43,263 bases of DNA from K189A clade bacterium (GCA_902631405.1 CACOYI010000013.1:1-43263); one strand, 5' to 3'; numbered from the stretch's first letter, positions 1 to 9,126 are shown. Program-made: numbers and translations. The notes: a model not told the origin generated them from the sequence alone.

Positions 1-2373
1 GAGAATCCCATTCTGCTTATCCACGATGTTGGGGCAGGCGGACTTTCTAACGCGCTCCCTGAACTGGTAAACGATGCCGGGATGGGTGGCCAGATTGAAT
101 TGAGAGACGTCAATAGCGCGGACTCCAGGCTGTCGCCACTAGAGCTCTGGTGCAATGAAGCTCAGGAAAGATACGTTTTGGCCATTCAGCCAGCGCAGTA
201 TGAAGAGTTCCAATTTATATGTGAGAGAGAGCGTTGCCCCGTTGCGTTGGTTGGCCACGCAACCGAAGAAAAGCGTCTCTTGATCTCTGATTCGCATTTT
301 GGAAACAATCCTGTTGATCTGCCTCTAGAGGTGCTCCTAGGAAAGCCGCCCAAGACTCGCAAGGAGTTTCGACGAGAGGCCATAAAGAATAAGCCTTTAA
401 ATCTAGATCACATTGCATTTGAAGAGGCGATCAAGAGAGTTCTTTTTTTTCCCGCAGTGGGGAGCAAGCAGTTCCTTATCACGATCGGGGACAGAAGCAT
501 TACCGGTTTAGTTGCCTGCCAACAGATGGTTGGTCCTTGGCAAGTCCCTGTTTCCGATGTGGCCGTAATGCACCAGGATTTTGACGGATACACCGGCGAG
601 GCTTTTTCCGTAGGGGAAAGAAGCCCACTTGCTAAAATCAACCCCGCAGCGGCGGCGAGAATGGCTATTGCTGAGTCACTCACTAACCTAGTCTCTGCCG
701 ACTGCGACTCATTGGATAGAGTTGTCTTCTCAGCGAACTGGATGGCAGCCTCGGGTTCAAATATCGAAGATCAAGCTCTGTTCGATTCGGTCAAAGCGAT
801 CGGGGAGGATCTTTGCCCACAACTAGGGATGGCAATTCCTGTGGGCAAAGATTCGTTATCAATGCGGACAACTTGGAGGGAGAAAGAAAAAGAGAAATCA
901 GTGCTTTCACCGGTTAGTTTGATAGCAAGCGCATTCGCTCCTGTGAAAGATGTACGTCTGACGACGACACCTGTTCTTCAGGATCGCGAGGGTACTGTCC
1001 TGGTTCTACTAAGCCTTGGGGGACAGAGATTAGGTGGAAGCGCTCTAGCCCAGGTCTATGGTCAACTTGGGGACGATTGCCCGGATCTAGATGATCCAAT
1101 GAGATTTAGAGAGTTGCTAAATTGGATTATCTCAGCTAAACGGAACCAGAAAATCATGGCGATGCATGATCGTTCTGATGGGGGCTTACTAATCACACTC
1201 CTAGAAATGGCGTTTGCCGGTCGTCTTGGCTTAGATATTAGCCTCGAAACCAATGAGCTTGATCTGGCGTATCTTTTCAATGAGGAGTTGGGATTTGTTC
1301 TTCAAGTCCTAGAGAGCGACATAGGGTGGATTAAAGAAACAGTTGATGCTGATATCAGGATAGTTGCGATCCCAAGGCATGATGAGATGGTAAATCTGGT
1401 TCATGATGAAAAGACATTGCATTCGTTCACCCGTGGCGAGTTGCAACAAGAATGGTCTCGCACCAGCTACTCGCTACAGAGGATTCGTGATGATGAAGAT
1501 TGTTCTGATCAAGAATTTGCTCGTATTTTAATGACCAGAAAAGAAGATCCCGGAATTCACTATACTAAAGGTATGAAGTGTTCTGAGGCCCCTCTGATTA
1601 ATGTTGGCAAGGCCGCGAAGATGGCCATATTGAGAGAGCAGGGCGTGAACGGACAGAGGGAGATGGCCGCAGCTTTTATAAAAGCCGGCTTTGATTGTTT
1701 TGATGTACATATGAGCGACCTTGTGGAAGACAGTCTTTATCTTTCGAAGTTTGACGGTCTCGCAGCCTGCGGAGGCTTCTCCTATGGTGATGTCTTAGGC
1801 GCTGGAGGAGGATGGGCTAAAGCTATTTTGTTTGATGACGAATTGCGGCGAGCGTTCGAGGATTTCTTTTCGAAACAAGCCCCAGTGCTTGGCGTTTGCA
1901 ACGGATGCCAGATGCTGTCGCAGCTTGGAGAGATAATACCGGGCGCGGAAAATTGGCCCAGCTTCGAAAGGAACAACAGCGGCCAATTTGAGAGTAGGAC
2001 CGTGATGGTAAAAGTGTCAGAAAATTCTTCTCCATGGCTAGAGGGCTTGTCTGGATGCGTTGTGCCAGTCGCAGTTGCTCACGGAGAAGGGAGAGTAGAG
2101 TCAAGCGGGTTAATCGCGCCGGCGGACATAGATTCTCATGTCGCGATGCGATACGTCGGACCGAGTGATGAAGCGACTGAGGATTATCCATACAACCCCA
2201 ACGGATCACATGGCGGTATCGCAGCAATCACCGCCGCTTCAGGTTCTATGCTAGCTATGATGCCTCATCCGGAAAGAACTTTTCGTTCTAGCCAGTTAAT
2301 AGTCAGTGATCCCGGTTGGAAAGGGGATACCCCTTGGATGCAGTTCTTCAGAAATGCCAGGAGATTTATCTAG
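1..2373 (+). CDS. purL: Phosphoribosylformylglycinamidine synthase (FGAM synthase), 3' part
   Basis: Converts FGAR plus glutamine and ATP to FGAM, the fourth step of purine synthesis in the cytoplasm. The frame is already open at base 1 and begins with the conserved HDVGAGGLSNA segment, so the 5' end lies outside the window. About 790 of the roughly 1,300 residues of the large single-chain gammaproteobacterial form are present. The second AIRS-like half contains GKDSLSM. It is followed by a class I glutaminase domain with the nucleophile cysteine in GVCNGCQ and the His/Glu pair in MPHPER near the C-terminus. The TAG stop lies inside a CTAG palindrome shared with the stop of the convergent Nudix gene. 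The partial gene is intact as far as it can be read. Confidence 0.97.
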   Translation, partial: ENPILLIHDVGAGGLSNALPELVNDAGMGGQIELRDVNSADSRLSPLELWCNEAQERYVLAIQPAQYEEFQFICERERCPVALVGHATEEKRLLISDSHFGNNPVDLPLEVLLGKPPKTRKEFRREAIKNKPLNLDHIAFEEAIKRVLFFPAVGSKQFLITIGDRSITGLVACQQMVGPWQVPVSDVAVMHQDFDGYTGEAFSVGERSPLAKINPAAAARMAIAESLTNLVSADCDSLDRVVFSANWMAASGSNIEDQALFDSVKAIGEDLCPQLGMAIPVGKDSLSMRTTWREKEKEKSVLSPVSLIASAFAPVKDVRLTTTPVLQDREGTVLVLLSLGGQRLGGSALAQVYGQLGDDCPDLDDPMRFRELLNWIISAKRNQKIMAMHDRSDGGLLITLLEMAFAGRLGLDISLETNELDLAYLFNEELGFVLQVLESDIGWIKETVDADIRIVAIPRHDEMVNLVHDEKTLHSFTRGELQQEWSRTSYSLQRIRDDEDCSDQEFARILMTRKEDPGIHYTKGMKCSEAPLINVGKAAKMAILREQGVNGQREMAAAFIKAGFDCFDVHMSDLVEDSLYLSKFDGLAACGGFSYGDVLGAGGGWAKAILFDDELRRAFEDFFSKQAPVLGVCNGCQMLSQLGEIIPGAENWPSFERNNSGQFESRTVMVKVSENSSPWLEGLSGCVVPVAVAHGEGRVESSGLIAPADIDSHVAMRYVGPSDEATEDYPYNPNGSHGGIAAITAASGSMLAMMPHPERTFRSSQLIVSDPGWKGDTPWMQFFRNARRFI

Positions 2374-2936
2374 CTGCGAAGGCTCCGTTTGAACTCGATA
2401 ACCTCGTTGTGAACAGGGTAAACCCCTGTAATCCGATCGCGAAAGAAATGCTTAAGTGTTTGGGTCACGACGGGAAAAGCGAGATTCTCCCAGGGAATTT
2501 CTGACTCTCCAAAGAGGGCGACATCGAGGGATTCAGTTCCACCTGAGAACTTTCGTTCGGCCAGATTGCTTCTAAAAAATATATAGATTTGGGAAATATG
2601 GGGCAGACTGAAAATTGTGTATAGATGAGGATCTATCACTTCTGCCTCAGCTTCTTCTCTTGTTTCCCTAATCGCACCCTCTAGGATAGTTTCTCCGTTT
2701 TCGAGAAAACCCGCGGGCAATGTCCAAAAACCCTTGCGAGGTTCGATGGCACGTTGGCAAAGCAATACCTGGGTCCCCCAAGTAGCTAGTGTTCCTGCCA
2801 CTATTTTCGGATTGGTGTAGTGAATAGCGCCGCATTGTATGCAGACAGATCTCTCGTGTGTATCACCCGCCGGAATTTTTTTTTCTACTTTCGCTCCACA
2901 ATCACTACAAAACTTCATGGTGGTATCATAACTCAT
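2370..2936 (-). CDS. Nudix hydrolase with N-terminal zinc ribbon
   Basis: A 188-residue protein that probably hydrolyses a nucleoside-diphosphate-linked metabolite; the substrate cannot be told. The N-terminus has a zinc-ribbon pattern (FCSDCG, then CIQCGAIHY about 20 residues on), as in NudC-like and related Nudix proteins. A Nudix box follows at roughly residues 75-100 (GFLENGE, then RETREEAEAEV), with the E/REExxE metal ligands visible. NADH pyrophosphatases of the NudC type are longer (about 260 residues), so this is a shorter relative. A start at 2918 would give MKFCSDCG, a common N-terminus in this family; neither start has a clear Shine-Dalgarno sequence. The gene converges on purL with a 4-base overlap and diverges from the carbonic anhydrase-like gene across 40 bp. 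Confidence 0.88.
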   Translation of the reverse strand: MSYDTTMKFCSDCGAKVEKKIPAGDTHERSVCIQCGAIHYTNPKIVAGTLATWGTQVLLCQRAIEPRKGFWTLPAGFLENGETILEGAIRETREEAEAEVIDPHLYTIFSLPHISQIYIFFRSNLAERKFSGGTESLDVALFGESEIPWENLAFPVVTQTLKHFFRDRITGVYPVHNEVIEFKRSLRS

Positions 2937-2976
2937 TGATGGGCAGGTTTTTTAGAAATCTAAGATAGGGGGTTGG

Positions 2977-3516
2977 ATGCTTTACAAATTAGGTGACATT
3001 TCGGTCATTGCTGAGGGCGATTATTGGGTGGCAGAAAACGCGACAGTCGTAGGCAGTGTTTTGCTGAAAAAGGACGCTAGCATATGGTTTAACGCAGTAT
3101 TGAGAGGTGATACAGAATTAATCACTGTGGGTGAGGGTTCGAATGTTCAAGACGGCTCTGTTTTGCATACGGACCTTGGTTACCCAATCGATATCGGCCC
3201 TCATGTAACGATTGGCCACAAAGTGATGCTTCATGGCTGTACCATCGGAGAGGGGTCATTAATCGGAATAAATGCGGTGGTGCTAAATGGTGCAAAGATA
3301 GGAAAAAATTGCCTTATTGGCGCGAACTCGTTAATTACAGAGGGAAAGGAAATTCCAGACTATTCCATGGTTATGGGCTCGCCAGGAAAAATTGTTCGTA
3401 CGCTCGATGCAGATCAAGGTGCCGCAATTAGGATGGGGGCCAAACATTATGTTGAGAATGCGAAACGGTTTCGTGATCAAATGGTGATCCAGCAAAAGGC
3501 TTGCTCCTCAAAATAG
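2977..3516 (+). CDS. Gamma-carbonic anhydrase-like hexapeptide-repeat protein (YrdA/PaaY family)
   Basis: A 179-residue left-handed beta-helix protein. Isoleucine- and valine-rich hexapeptide repeats run from about residue 15 to 130. The three histidines expected to bind zinc across trimer subunits are visible in VLHTD, TIGHK and MLHGC. Members of this family are gamma-class carbonic anhydrases or inactive relatives; activity cannot be decided from sequence. A G-run (GGGGG) about 8 nt upstream of ATG can serve as the ribosome binding site. It is followed after 130 bp by leuA in the same direction, and the two may be co-transcribed. Confidence 0.9.
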   Translation: MLYKLGDISVIAEGDYWVAENATVVGSVLLKKDASIWFNAVLRGDTELITVGEGSNVQDGSVLHTDLGYPIDIGPHVTIGHKVMLHGCTIGEGSLIGINAVVLNGAKIGKNCLIGANSLITEGKEIPDYSMVMGSPGKIVRTLDADQGAAIRMGAKHYVENAKRFRDQMVIQQKACSSK

Positions 3517-3646
3517 CTTCGCATTGGATTTACTGTTAGAAAGATAGTGTGTTGTCGCTGACGATCCGAGTAGAATGCTCCGGTAAGGGCATTGGCGCGT
3601 TAGTAGGTGGTGTCCAATGCCTCAATTGTCTAGGTGAGAAAAGACT
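3517..3646 (+). promoter_or_regulatory. Candidate leuA leader with Leu-rich mini-ORF and competing inverted repeats
   Basis: A mini-ORF at 3524-3547 (TTG GAT TTA CTG TTA GAA AGA TAG) would encode M-D-L-L-L-E-R and begins 7 nt after the stop of the preceding gene. GCATTGG occurs twice, at 3521-3527 (overlapping the mini-ORF start) and 3589-3595. A single complementary CCAATGC at 3614-3620 lies just ahead of the leuA ribosome binding site (AGGTGAG, near 3632-3638). The downstream pair forms an 8-bp perfect stem, 3588-3595 with 3614-3621. The arrangement resembles amino-acid attenuation, but there is no U-tract terminator and the mini-ORF has no obvious Shine-Dalgarno, so this is a hypothesis. 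Confidence 0.33.
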
Positions 3647-5347
3647 ATGAAAATTCAGCCTAAGGTAGGCAGCTCTAGCGGGGTAATGCCCTTTGGTAAA
3701 TATAAACCGTTCCAACCAATAGGGCTTCTGGACCGTACCTGGCCTAATAAAACACTTCGGGCTGCGCCGCGGTGGTGTAGTGTCGATCTCAGAGATGGTA
3801 ACCAAGCTTTGATAGATCCAATGAACGTGGGTGAAAAGCTAAGGTTGTGGAATCTTCTTCTCGAAATCGGTTTCTGCGAAATAGAAGTTGGTTTCCCTGC
3901 CGCATCACAGCCTGATTTCGATTTTGTCAGGAAGATCATTGAAGAAAAACTCATACCAGATGGGGTGTGGATTCAAGTTCTCTGCCAGGCCAGAGAGGAG
4001 TTGATTGAGAAATCGATTGAAGCAATCCAAGGTGCCGAAAATGTGATTTTTCATCTGTATAACTCCACTTCGACACTTCAAAGAAGAGTCGTTTTTGAGA
4101 TGGACCGATCCGGAATCGTTGACCTAGCCTTAAACGGCACAAGTAGAGTGAGGCAGGGACTGGAAGGATTTAACGGTAATGTCACTTTCGAGTATTCGCC
4201 AGAAAGCTTTACCGGAACGGAGCTCGAGTTCGCCGTGGAGATCTGTGAAGCGGTCTCTGATACATGGGGGGCCAGTAGCGAAGATCCGATTATTCTCAAT
4301 CTTCCGGCTACGGTTGAGATGGCGACGCCGAATATCTATGCGGATCAGATAGAGTGGTTTTGCAATAATTTGTCAAACAGAGAAAGAGCGGTAATAAGTT
4401 TGCACACGCATAACGATCGGGGAACCGGTGTGGCGGCAACGGAATTGGGTTTGATGGCAGGGGCTCAAAGAGTGGAGGGTACTCTCTTTGGCAACGGTGA
4501 GAGAACCGGAAATTGCGATATCGTCTCCGTCGCAATGAATTTATTTAGCCAAGGGGTTGATCCATACCTTGACTTGCGTGACATGCCGAAAATTAGGCAA
4601 GTTGCCGAGGCGGTAACTAAACTCAATGTCCATGAACGCCATCCTTACGCAGGCGATCTAGTTTTTACCGCGTTTTCCGGTTCCCACCAAGACGCAATAA
4701 AAAAGGGAATGGCAAAGGTCGACATGGAGAAATTAGAGCATTGGGAGGTGCCGTATCTGCCGATTGATCCAGGTGATGTTGGAAGCTCTTACAAAGAGAC
4801 TGTGAGAGTAAACAGTCAGTCTGGGAAGGGCGGAGTGGGCTTTCTGCTTGAGGAATATTATGGAATATCCTTGCCGAGAGAGCTGTTAGTCGAATTCAGT
4901 TCGAGCGTACAAAACTTAACTGAAAGTCTTGATAGGGAGGTTAAACCGGAGGAAATCTACGAGAATTTGTTATCGGAGTATTCGGATGATTCAGGGCCAT
5001 ACAGGCTTGTAAGATATGAACTCTCAGATGGTGAGACTCAGGATCAAAAATGCCTGGCGGAAGTCGAGGTATCGCAAAATTTGGTTTCAATAAGTGGAGA
5101 GGGTTCAGGTCCTATCGAGGCTTTCGTGAACGCGATGGTAGAAACTTTGAACGAGCCAATATCAGTAAGAGGCTACCACGAGCATGCTCTTGGGAAGGGC
5201 AGTGATGCGAGTGCCATTTGTGTATTGGCAATCGATGGAGTTGATTCGGGCTCTAGTTGTTATGGCATTGGAATCAGCCGAAATACTATTACAGCAAGTC
5301 TAAACGCGATTATTTCTGCACTAAACAGGAAGTGGGCTCAGCAATAG
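3647..5347 (+). CDS. leuA: 2-isopropylmalate synthase, long type-2 form
   Basis: Condenses acetyl-CoA with 2-ketoisovalerate, the committed step of leucine synthesis. At 566 residues it matches the type found in pseudomonads and actinobacteria rather than the E. coli form of about 520. The N-terminal TIM barrel begins with DRTWP and WCSVDLRDGNQALIDPM, which carries the catalytic Arg-Asp. Further motifs are the metal-binding SLHTHNDRG and the GNGERTGNCD segment. The C-terminal third (about 430-566) is the LeuA regulatory dimerisation domain where leucine normally binds. ATG 3647 has AGGTGAG at good spacing; an internal ATG at 3686 is possible. It ends 3 nt from the convergent corE-like gene. 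Confidence 0.96.
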   Translation: MKIQPKVGSSSGVMPFGKYKPFQPIGLLDRTWPNKTLRAAPRWCSVDLRDGNQALIDPMNVGEKLRLWNLLLEIGFCEIEVGFPAASQPDFDFVRKIIEEKLIPDGVWIQVLCQAREELIEKSIEAIQGAENVIFHLYNSTSTLQRRVVFEMDRSGIVDLALNGTSRVRQGLEGFNGNVTFEYSPESFTGTELEFAVEICEAVSDTWGASSEDPIILNLPATVEMATPNIYADQIEWFCNNLSNRERAVISLHTHNDRGTGVAATELGLMAGAQRVEGTLFGNGERTGNCDIVSVAMNLFSQGVDPYLDLRDMPKIRQVAEAVTKLNVHERHPYAGDLVFTAFSGSHQDAIKKGMAKVDMEKLEHWEVPYLPIDPGDVGSSYKETVRVNSQSGKGGVGFLLEEYYGISLPRELLVEFSSSVQNLTESLDREVKPEEIYENLLSEYSDDSGPYRLVRYELSDGETQDQKCLAEVEVSQNLVSISGEGSGPIEAFVNAMVETLNEPISVRGYHEHALGKGSDASAICVLAIDGVDSGSSCYGIGISRNTITASLNAIISALNRKWAQQ

Positions 5348-5350
5348 CTT

Positions 5351-6643
5351 TTAATCTGTAATAACTTCCTCGGGGCTCTGCTCTTTAGATCTTTTAACCC
5401 TAAGAGTTTTGATCATGTTATCCTTGATAGAGATTGTTTCGATTCGATAGCTATCTATTTGTAGTCCTATATTCTGATCAGGCAGCGTTTCTAGGTGTTC
5501 GAGTACCAGACCATTGAGAGTTTTGGGTCCGCTAATTGGCAAGTCCCAATCTAAAGCTCTGTTGATATCTCTTAGGAGACTCGTGCCGTCTATTCTGAAA
5601 CTATCATTTCCTTCGTTTACGATTTCTGAGTAGGTCGTCGGACTATCGCTCGTAAATTCGCCAACTATTTCTTCAAGGATATCCTCTAGGGTAACTATGC
5701 CCTCCACGTCACCATACTCGTCAACGACCAGAGCAAATCTCTCCCCCTCCTTTTGAAAGTTTAAAAGTTGTTTATTTAAAGGTGTTCCCTCGGGAACATA
5801 ATACGCCTCTTTTGCCAGCCTCAATATGTCTGACTTCGATAGTTGTTTGTTGTCGAGAAGTTTGGCTAGTTGTCGTAAGTGAAGAACGCCAAGCACATTG
5901 GCAAAGGAGTCCTTATAAATAGGTAGCAAGGTATGAGGGCTGCTGGAAAGTTCTTGGATTATTTGCTCGATTGGATTTTCGATATCGATGCAGATCACCT
6001 CATTACGTGGGATCAGGATATCGTTTACCGTGACGCTTTCCAGATCTAAAAGACGCGTCATCATGCTTTGGCGCTCGCCTATTACCTCTCCGCCCTCGGT
6101 GACAACGGTTATCAGCTCTTCTTTTGAAAGTTGGTCATGATCTTCCTCAGAATCCCGTGTCATAAAGGGTTTGACCAGAGTATTGCTGAACCAATTGATC
6201 ATAATAACTACAGGGCGAAGCACTTTTGATAAAGGGTCAAGCACAAAAACGGCTTTGAGCGACCACAATTCTGAGTTTTCGGCTGCGAAAGTCTTTGGAG
6301 CTACTTCGGAAAAAATCAGAAACAAGAGGGTCATGACCCAAGGAGCCATAAGCAGGCCTAAATCTCCGAAGTAATGAATGCCAATAACCGTTGCCAATGT
6401 TGCAGCACTGAAATTGACCAGATTGTTGCCGACCAGGATCACACCCAAGAGTCGATCGGGTCTGTCTAGCATTTTACTTGCCTTTCTCGCTCCTCTGTTT
6501 CCCCTCTTAACTAGATGTCTCAATCGATAGCGGTTGACGGCCATAAGTGCCGTTTCAGTACCGGAAAAAAAAGCAGAGAGGCCCATAAGCAAAACTATAC
6601 ATCCAATAAGAAGCATCCCCGAATTTTCTGCGCCCGCGAGCAT
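5351..6643 (-). CDS. CNNM/CorC-family membrane protein with CBS pair (HlyC/CorC family, YfjD-like)
   Basis: A 430-residue inner-membrane protein of the family linked to magnesium or cobalt efflux. The N-terminal DUF21/CNNM region (about 1-190) has several hydrophobic helices and the segments LSAFFSGTETALMA and ILVGNNLVNF. A CBS pair follows (about 205-325), including DILIPRNEV and the highly conserved VVDEYGDVEGIVTLEDILEEIVGE. The C-terminal CorC/HlyC transporter-associated domain spans about 340-415. ATG overlaps the TAA of the upstream CcsA-like gene by one base (TAATG), so the two form a coupled operon. This pair, divergent from ffh, is a conserved gammaproteobacterial neighbourhood. Confidence 0.92.
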   Translation of the reverse strand: MLAGAENSGMLLIGCIVLLMGLSAFFSGTETALMAVNRYRLRHLVKRGNRGARKASKMLDRPDRLLGVILVGNNLVNFSAATLATVIGIHYFGDLGLLMAPWVMTLLFLIFSEVAPKTFAAENSELWSLKAVFVLDPLSKVLRPVVIMINWFSNTLVKPFMTRDSEEDHDQLSKEELITVVTEGGEVIGERQSMMTRLLDLESVTVNDILIPRNEVICIDIENPIEQIIQELSSSPHTLLPIYKDSFANVLGVLHLRQLAKLLDNKQLSKSDILRLAKEAYYVPEGTPLNKQLLNFQKEGERFALVVDEYGDVEGIVTLEDILEEIVGEFTSDSPTTYSEIVNEGNDSFRIDGTSLLRDINRALDWDLPISGPKTLNGLVLEHLETLPDQNIGLQIDSYRIETISIKDNMIKTLRVKRSKEQSPEEVITD

Positions 6644-7446
6644 TACGCGAGGTACTCGAGAACAAATTTGCTCCCAACGTAGCCGAGCAACAGGAAGCTG
6701 AATGCGGAGAGATTAAGCTTAACCACAGTATCGCCCCGCCAGCCATAGAAAGAATTGCCTATAAGTAGGCCGAGATAACATAGCCATGCGACACTCGGAA
6801 GGATTATGTGATGGGTAAGTTGTTGTTCGAACATGTTTTCTAAAAATAACAGTCCACTGATGATCGACAAGGCAAGCAGGGTGGTTCCTACCAATATCAT
6901 TGAAATCATCAGCTTCTCCATCGTCTCAAGTGGTGGAAGCACTCTGTAAAAGTTCACCTTTGTCTGCTTCAGCTTGTTGTTTTGTATGGCGAACAACAGT
7001 GATTGAAGAGCTGCCGTAAGCAAACAGGCATAAGCTGTCAAAGATAGACCGATGTGTGCCATTTGGGGAGTCTCTAGAGGGATGGGATTGCTGACTCCTG
7101 GATCTACAGAGATCAATAACAGCAGGTTAATTATGCAGATCGGGAGTAATAGTAAGTTTAAGCTGACAATAGGCAGTTTCAGGCTGCATACCAAAACGAG
7201 ACCGGTCATTATCACAGCCAGGTAGTTGCTCGCATAAAGCAAAGATAAATCCAGACCTCCAGTCGAGATGATTTTGGTTAGAGTGATAGTGGTATGGGGT
7301 AAAAGAGCAAGTAGTATCAGTAGTGAAAGTAGAATTGTTGTTTTGTTGTTTGACCGCGCATCAGCTGTCTGGTTTCTCACCTGGAGAAACGCTGCGACGT
7401 AAATTATCAAAGCTGCACCGGCTAGTAGGGAATTAGTGCCGGACAT
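6643..7446 (-). CDS. CcsA/YpjD-like cytochrome c assembly-type integral membrane protein
   Basis: A 267-residue, very hydrophobic protein with about eight predicted membrane segments. The segment HIGLSLTAYACL (about residue 130), with later histidines in LTHHIILPSVAWL, matches the CcsA/CcmC-like haem-handling fold of the YpjD family found next to ffh. Family members resemble cytochrome c assembly permeases, but their precise role is not settled. Transcribed with the CBS-domain gene downstream (1-base overlap) and divergent from ffh across a 235-bp region that must hold promoters for both directions. Confidence 0.88.
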   Translation of the reverse strand: MSGTNSLLAGAALIIYVAAFLQVRNQTADARSNNKTTILLSLLILLALLPHTTITLTKIISTGGLDLSLLYASNYLAVIMTGLVLVCSLKLPIVSLNLLLLPICIINLLLLISVDPGVSNPIPLETPQMAHIGLSLTAYACLLTAALQSLLFAIQNNKLKQTKVNFYRVLPPLETMEKLMISMILVGTTLLALSIISGLLFLENMFEQQLTHHIILPSVAWLCYLGLLIGNSFYGWRGDTVVKLNLSAFSFLLLGYVGSKFVLEYLA

Positions 7447-7620
7447 TGGTGTCTATCTGCAGACGATCTGAATTCGAGTCCAATCTTGCTTATTTCAAGT
7501 CAGTGTCGGATTATTCTGTCACATCATTAAGTAGGCTGGAAGACCGCTTCATACTCAAATTAGGATGCAGTGCTTGCAGTATTTTTGGTTGCATTATCAG
7601 GAGATTTTTCTGACCGATAT

Positions 7621-7635
7621 GTCCGATAATCGGAC
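7621..7635. promoter_or_regulatory. Perfect 15-bp palindrome (GTCCGAT-A-ATCGGAC) upstream of ffh
   Basis: Two 7-bp perfect arms around one base, centred 54 bp upstream of the ffh ATG in the divergent ypjD-ffh region. A related degenerate copy, GTCGGATTATT, lies at 7505-7515, nearer ypjD. The shape suits a dimeric DNA-binding protein better than an RNA hairpin because the loop would be too short. No regulator can be named. Confidence 0.35.
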
Positions 7636-7681
7636 TCAAGTTAAAGAGCCGACTACATGATTCACAGGAGTGGCGCTAAAA

Positions 7682-9058
7682 ATGTTTGAAAATTTATCAA
7701 ATAGATTAACGTCTAGCTTTAAGCGTTTGACGGGTGCGTCGAAACTCACCGAATCCAACATAGAGGATATTGTTTCTGATGTCCGTGTCGCTCTTTTAGA
7801 GGCGGATGTGGCGCTTGAGGTGGTAGAGGATTTCCTCTCCAGTGTCAGAAAACGGGCTCTGGGTTTATCCGTCGGTGAAGCACTTGATGTTCATCAGACT
7901 TTCGTAAAGATCGTCCATGAGGAACTGACGAAAATGATGGGGGAGAGTCAGTCAGAACTTTCCCTCAAAGCAAAACCGCCTGTAATTGTTTTGATGGCGG
8001 GGCTTCAAGGTTCGGGCAAAACAACCTCGGCAGCGAAGCTCGGCAAGCATATTAAGGAAAAATATAAGAAACGGGTCGCTGTGGCATCCGGTGACGTTTA
8101 CAGGCCCGCTGCGATCGAGCAACTGCAGATCTTGTCAGATCAAGCTGGTCTGGATTTTATTGAATCGAACATTGAGCAAACACCAAGACAGATTGCAGAG
8201 GATGCCTTAAAAGAGGCGAAAGGTAGATTAATGGATGTCCTGCTCTTCGACACTGCTGGTAGACAATCGGTCGATGATGAAATGATGTCGGAGATTACTG
8301 ACTTGTCTAGTGTCCTGTCACCTACAGAGACGCTGTTCGTCGTAGATGCCATGATGGGTCAAGATGCTGCAGCCTCGGCAAAGGCTTTTGATCAGGCTTT
8401 AGATCTAACTGGCGTCATCCTTACCAAGACTGACGGGGATGCGAGAGGCGGTGCCGCTCTGAGTGTAAAGGCCATAACTGGCAAACCCATTAAATTTCTG
8501 GGGGTCGGAGAAAAAATAGATGCGTTGGATGCTTTTCATCCAGACAGGATGGCCTCAAGAATACTTGGCATGGGCGATATCCTCACCCTTATTGAGGAAG
8601 CGGAAACTAAGGTTGATAAGGAAAAAGCCCAGAAGCTCGCTGCTAAGGTTCAAAAACGCCAGAAGTTTGACCTTGAGGATTTTCGTGATCAGATTGAACA
8701 AATGAGAAATATGGGGGGACTAGAAGGTATCCTAGACAAACTTCCCGGTGCTGCAAATATACCCGGCAGTGTGAATAGCTCCAATGAAGCAAAAAAATTT
8801 GAGAGGATGGGAGTCATACTTGACTCGATGTCAAGAAGAGAAAGGCAATTCCCCGACCTAATCAATCCGTCCCGAAAGAAAAGAATAGCCGCTGGCAGTG
8901 GGTCGCAAGTGAGCGAGGTGAACGGGTTGCTCAAGCAATATAAACAAATGCAGAAGATGATGAAAAAAGTGGGCAGAAAGGGCGGAATGCAAAGAATTGC
9001 TAGGAGCATGCAAAATATGGGTGGTGGGATGTTTGATGGCATTCCCAGAGGCCGTTAA
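7682..9058 (+). CDS. ffh: Signal recognition particle protein Ffh
   Basis: GTPase subunit of the bacterial SRP. It binds 4.5S RNA and signal peptides of nascent inner-membrane proteins and docks with FtsY. N domain (about 1-85) with the ALLEADVAL motif; G domain with P-loop GLQGSGKTT, DTAGRQ and TKTDGDARGG; C-terminal methionine-rich M domain with clustered Met-Gln-Lys and a GGGMFDGIPRGR tail. The ATG at 7682 (MFENLSNRL) matches the family N-terminus and lies 11 nt after the ACAGGAG ribosome binding site. A GTG at 7670 overlaps that site, so I reject it as the start. Length 458 residues, normal. Confidence 0.97.
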   Translation: MFENLSNRLTSSFKRLTGASKLTESNIEDIVSDVRVALLEADVALEVVEDFLSSVRKRALGLSVGEALDVHQTFVKIVHEELTKMMGESQSELSLKAKPPVIVLMAGLQGSGKTTSAAKLGKHIKEKYKKRVAVASGDVYRPAAIEQLQILSDQAGLDFIESNIEQTPRQIAEDALKEAKGRLMDVLLFDTAGRQSVDDEMMSEITDLSSVLSPTETLFVVDAMMGQDAAASAKAFDQALDLTGVILTKTDGDARGGAALSVKAITGKPIKFLGVGEKIDALDAFHPDRMASRILGMGDILTLIEEAETKVDKEKAQKLAAKVQKRQKFDLEDFRDQIEQMRNMGGLEGILDKLPGAANIPGSVNSSNEAKKFERMGVILDSMSRRERQFPDLINPSRKKRIAAGSGSQVSEVNGLLKQYKQMQKMMKKVGRKGGMQRIARSMQNMGGGMFDGIPRGR

Positions 9059-9098
9059 AAAGATGCCAAATTGCTGGGCTTCCCAAAGGGGCAGATTG

Positions 9099-9126
9099 TT
9101 GCAACTAAGGCAGATTAAGATAATAT
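9099..9126 (+). promoter_or_regulatory. Weak candidate sigma-70 promoter for rpsP-rimM-trmD-rplS
   Basis: TTGCAA at 9099-9104 and the AT-rich TAATAT at 9121-9126 are separated by 16 nt, about 37 bp upstream of the rpsP ATG. Each box matches four of six consensus bases. The 104-bp gap between ffh and rpsP is the natural place for a promoter of this ribosomal operon, but the match is only moderate. Confidence 0.25.

Noticed and set aside
1823-2227. 134-residue minus-strand open frame inside purL
   Set aside because: It lies wholly antisense to the well-conserved glutaminase domain of purL and shows no domain-like composition.
7571-7597. TTGCAG and CATTAT as an ffh promoter
   Set aside because: The spacing is only 12 nt and the -10 match is poor.
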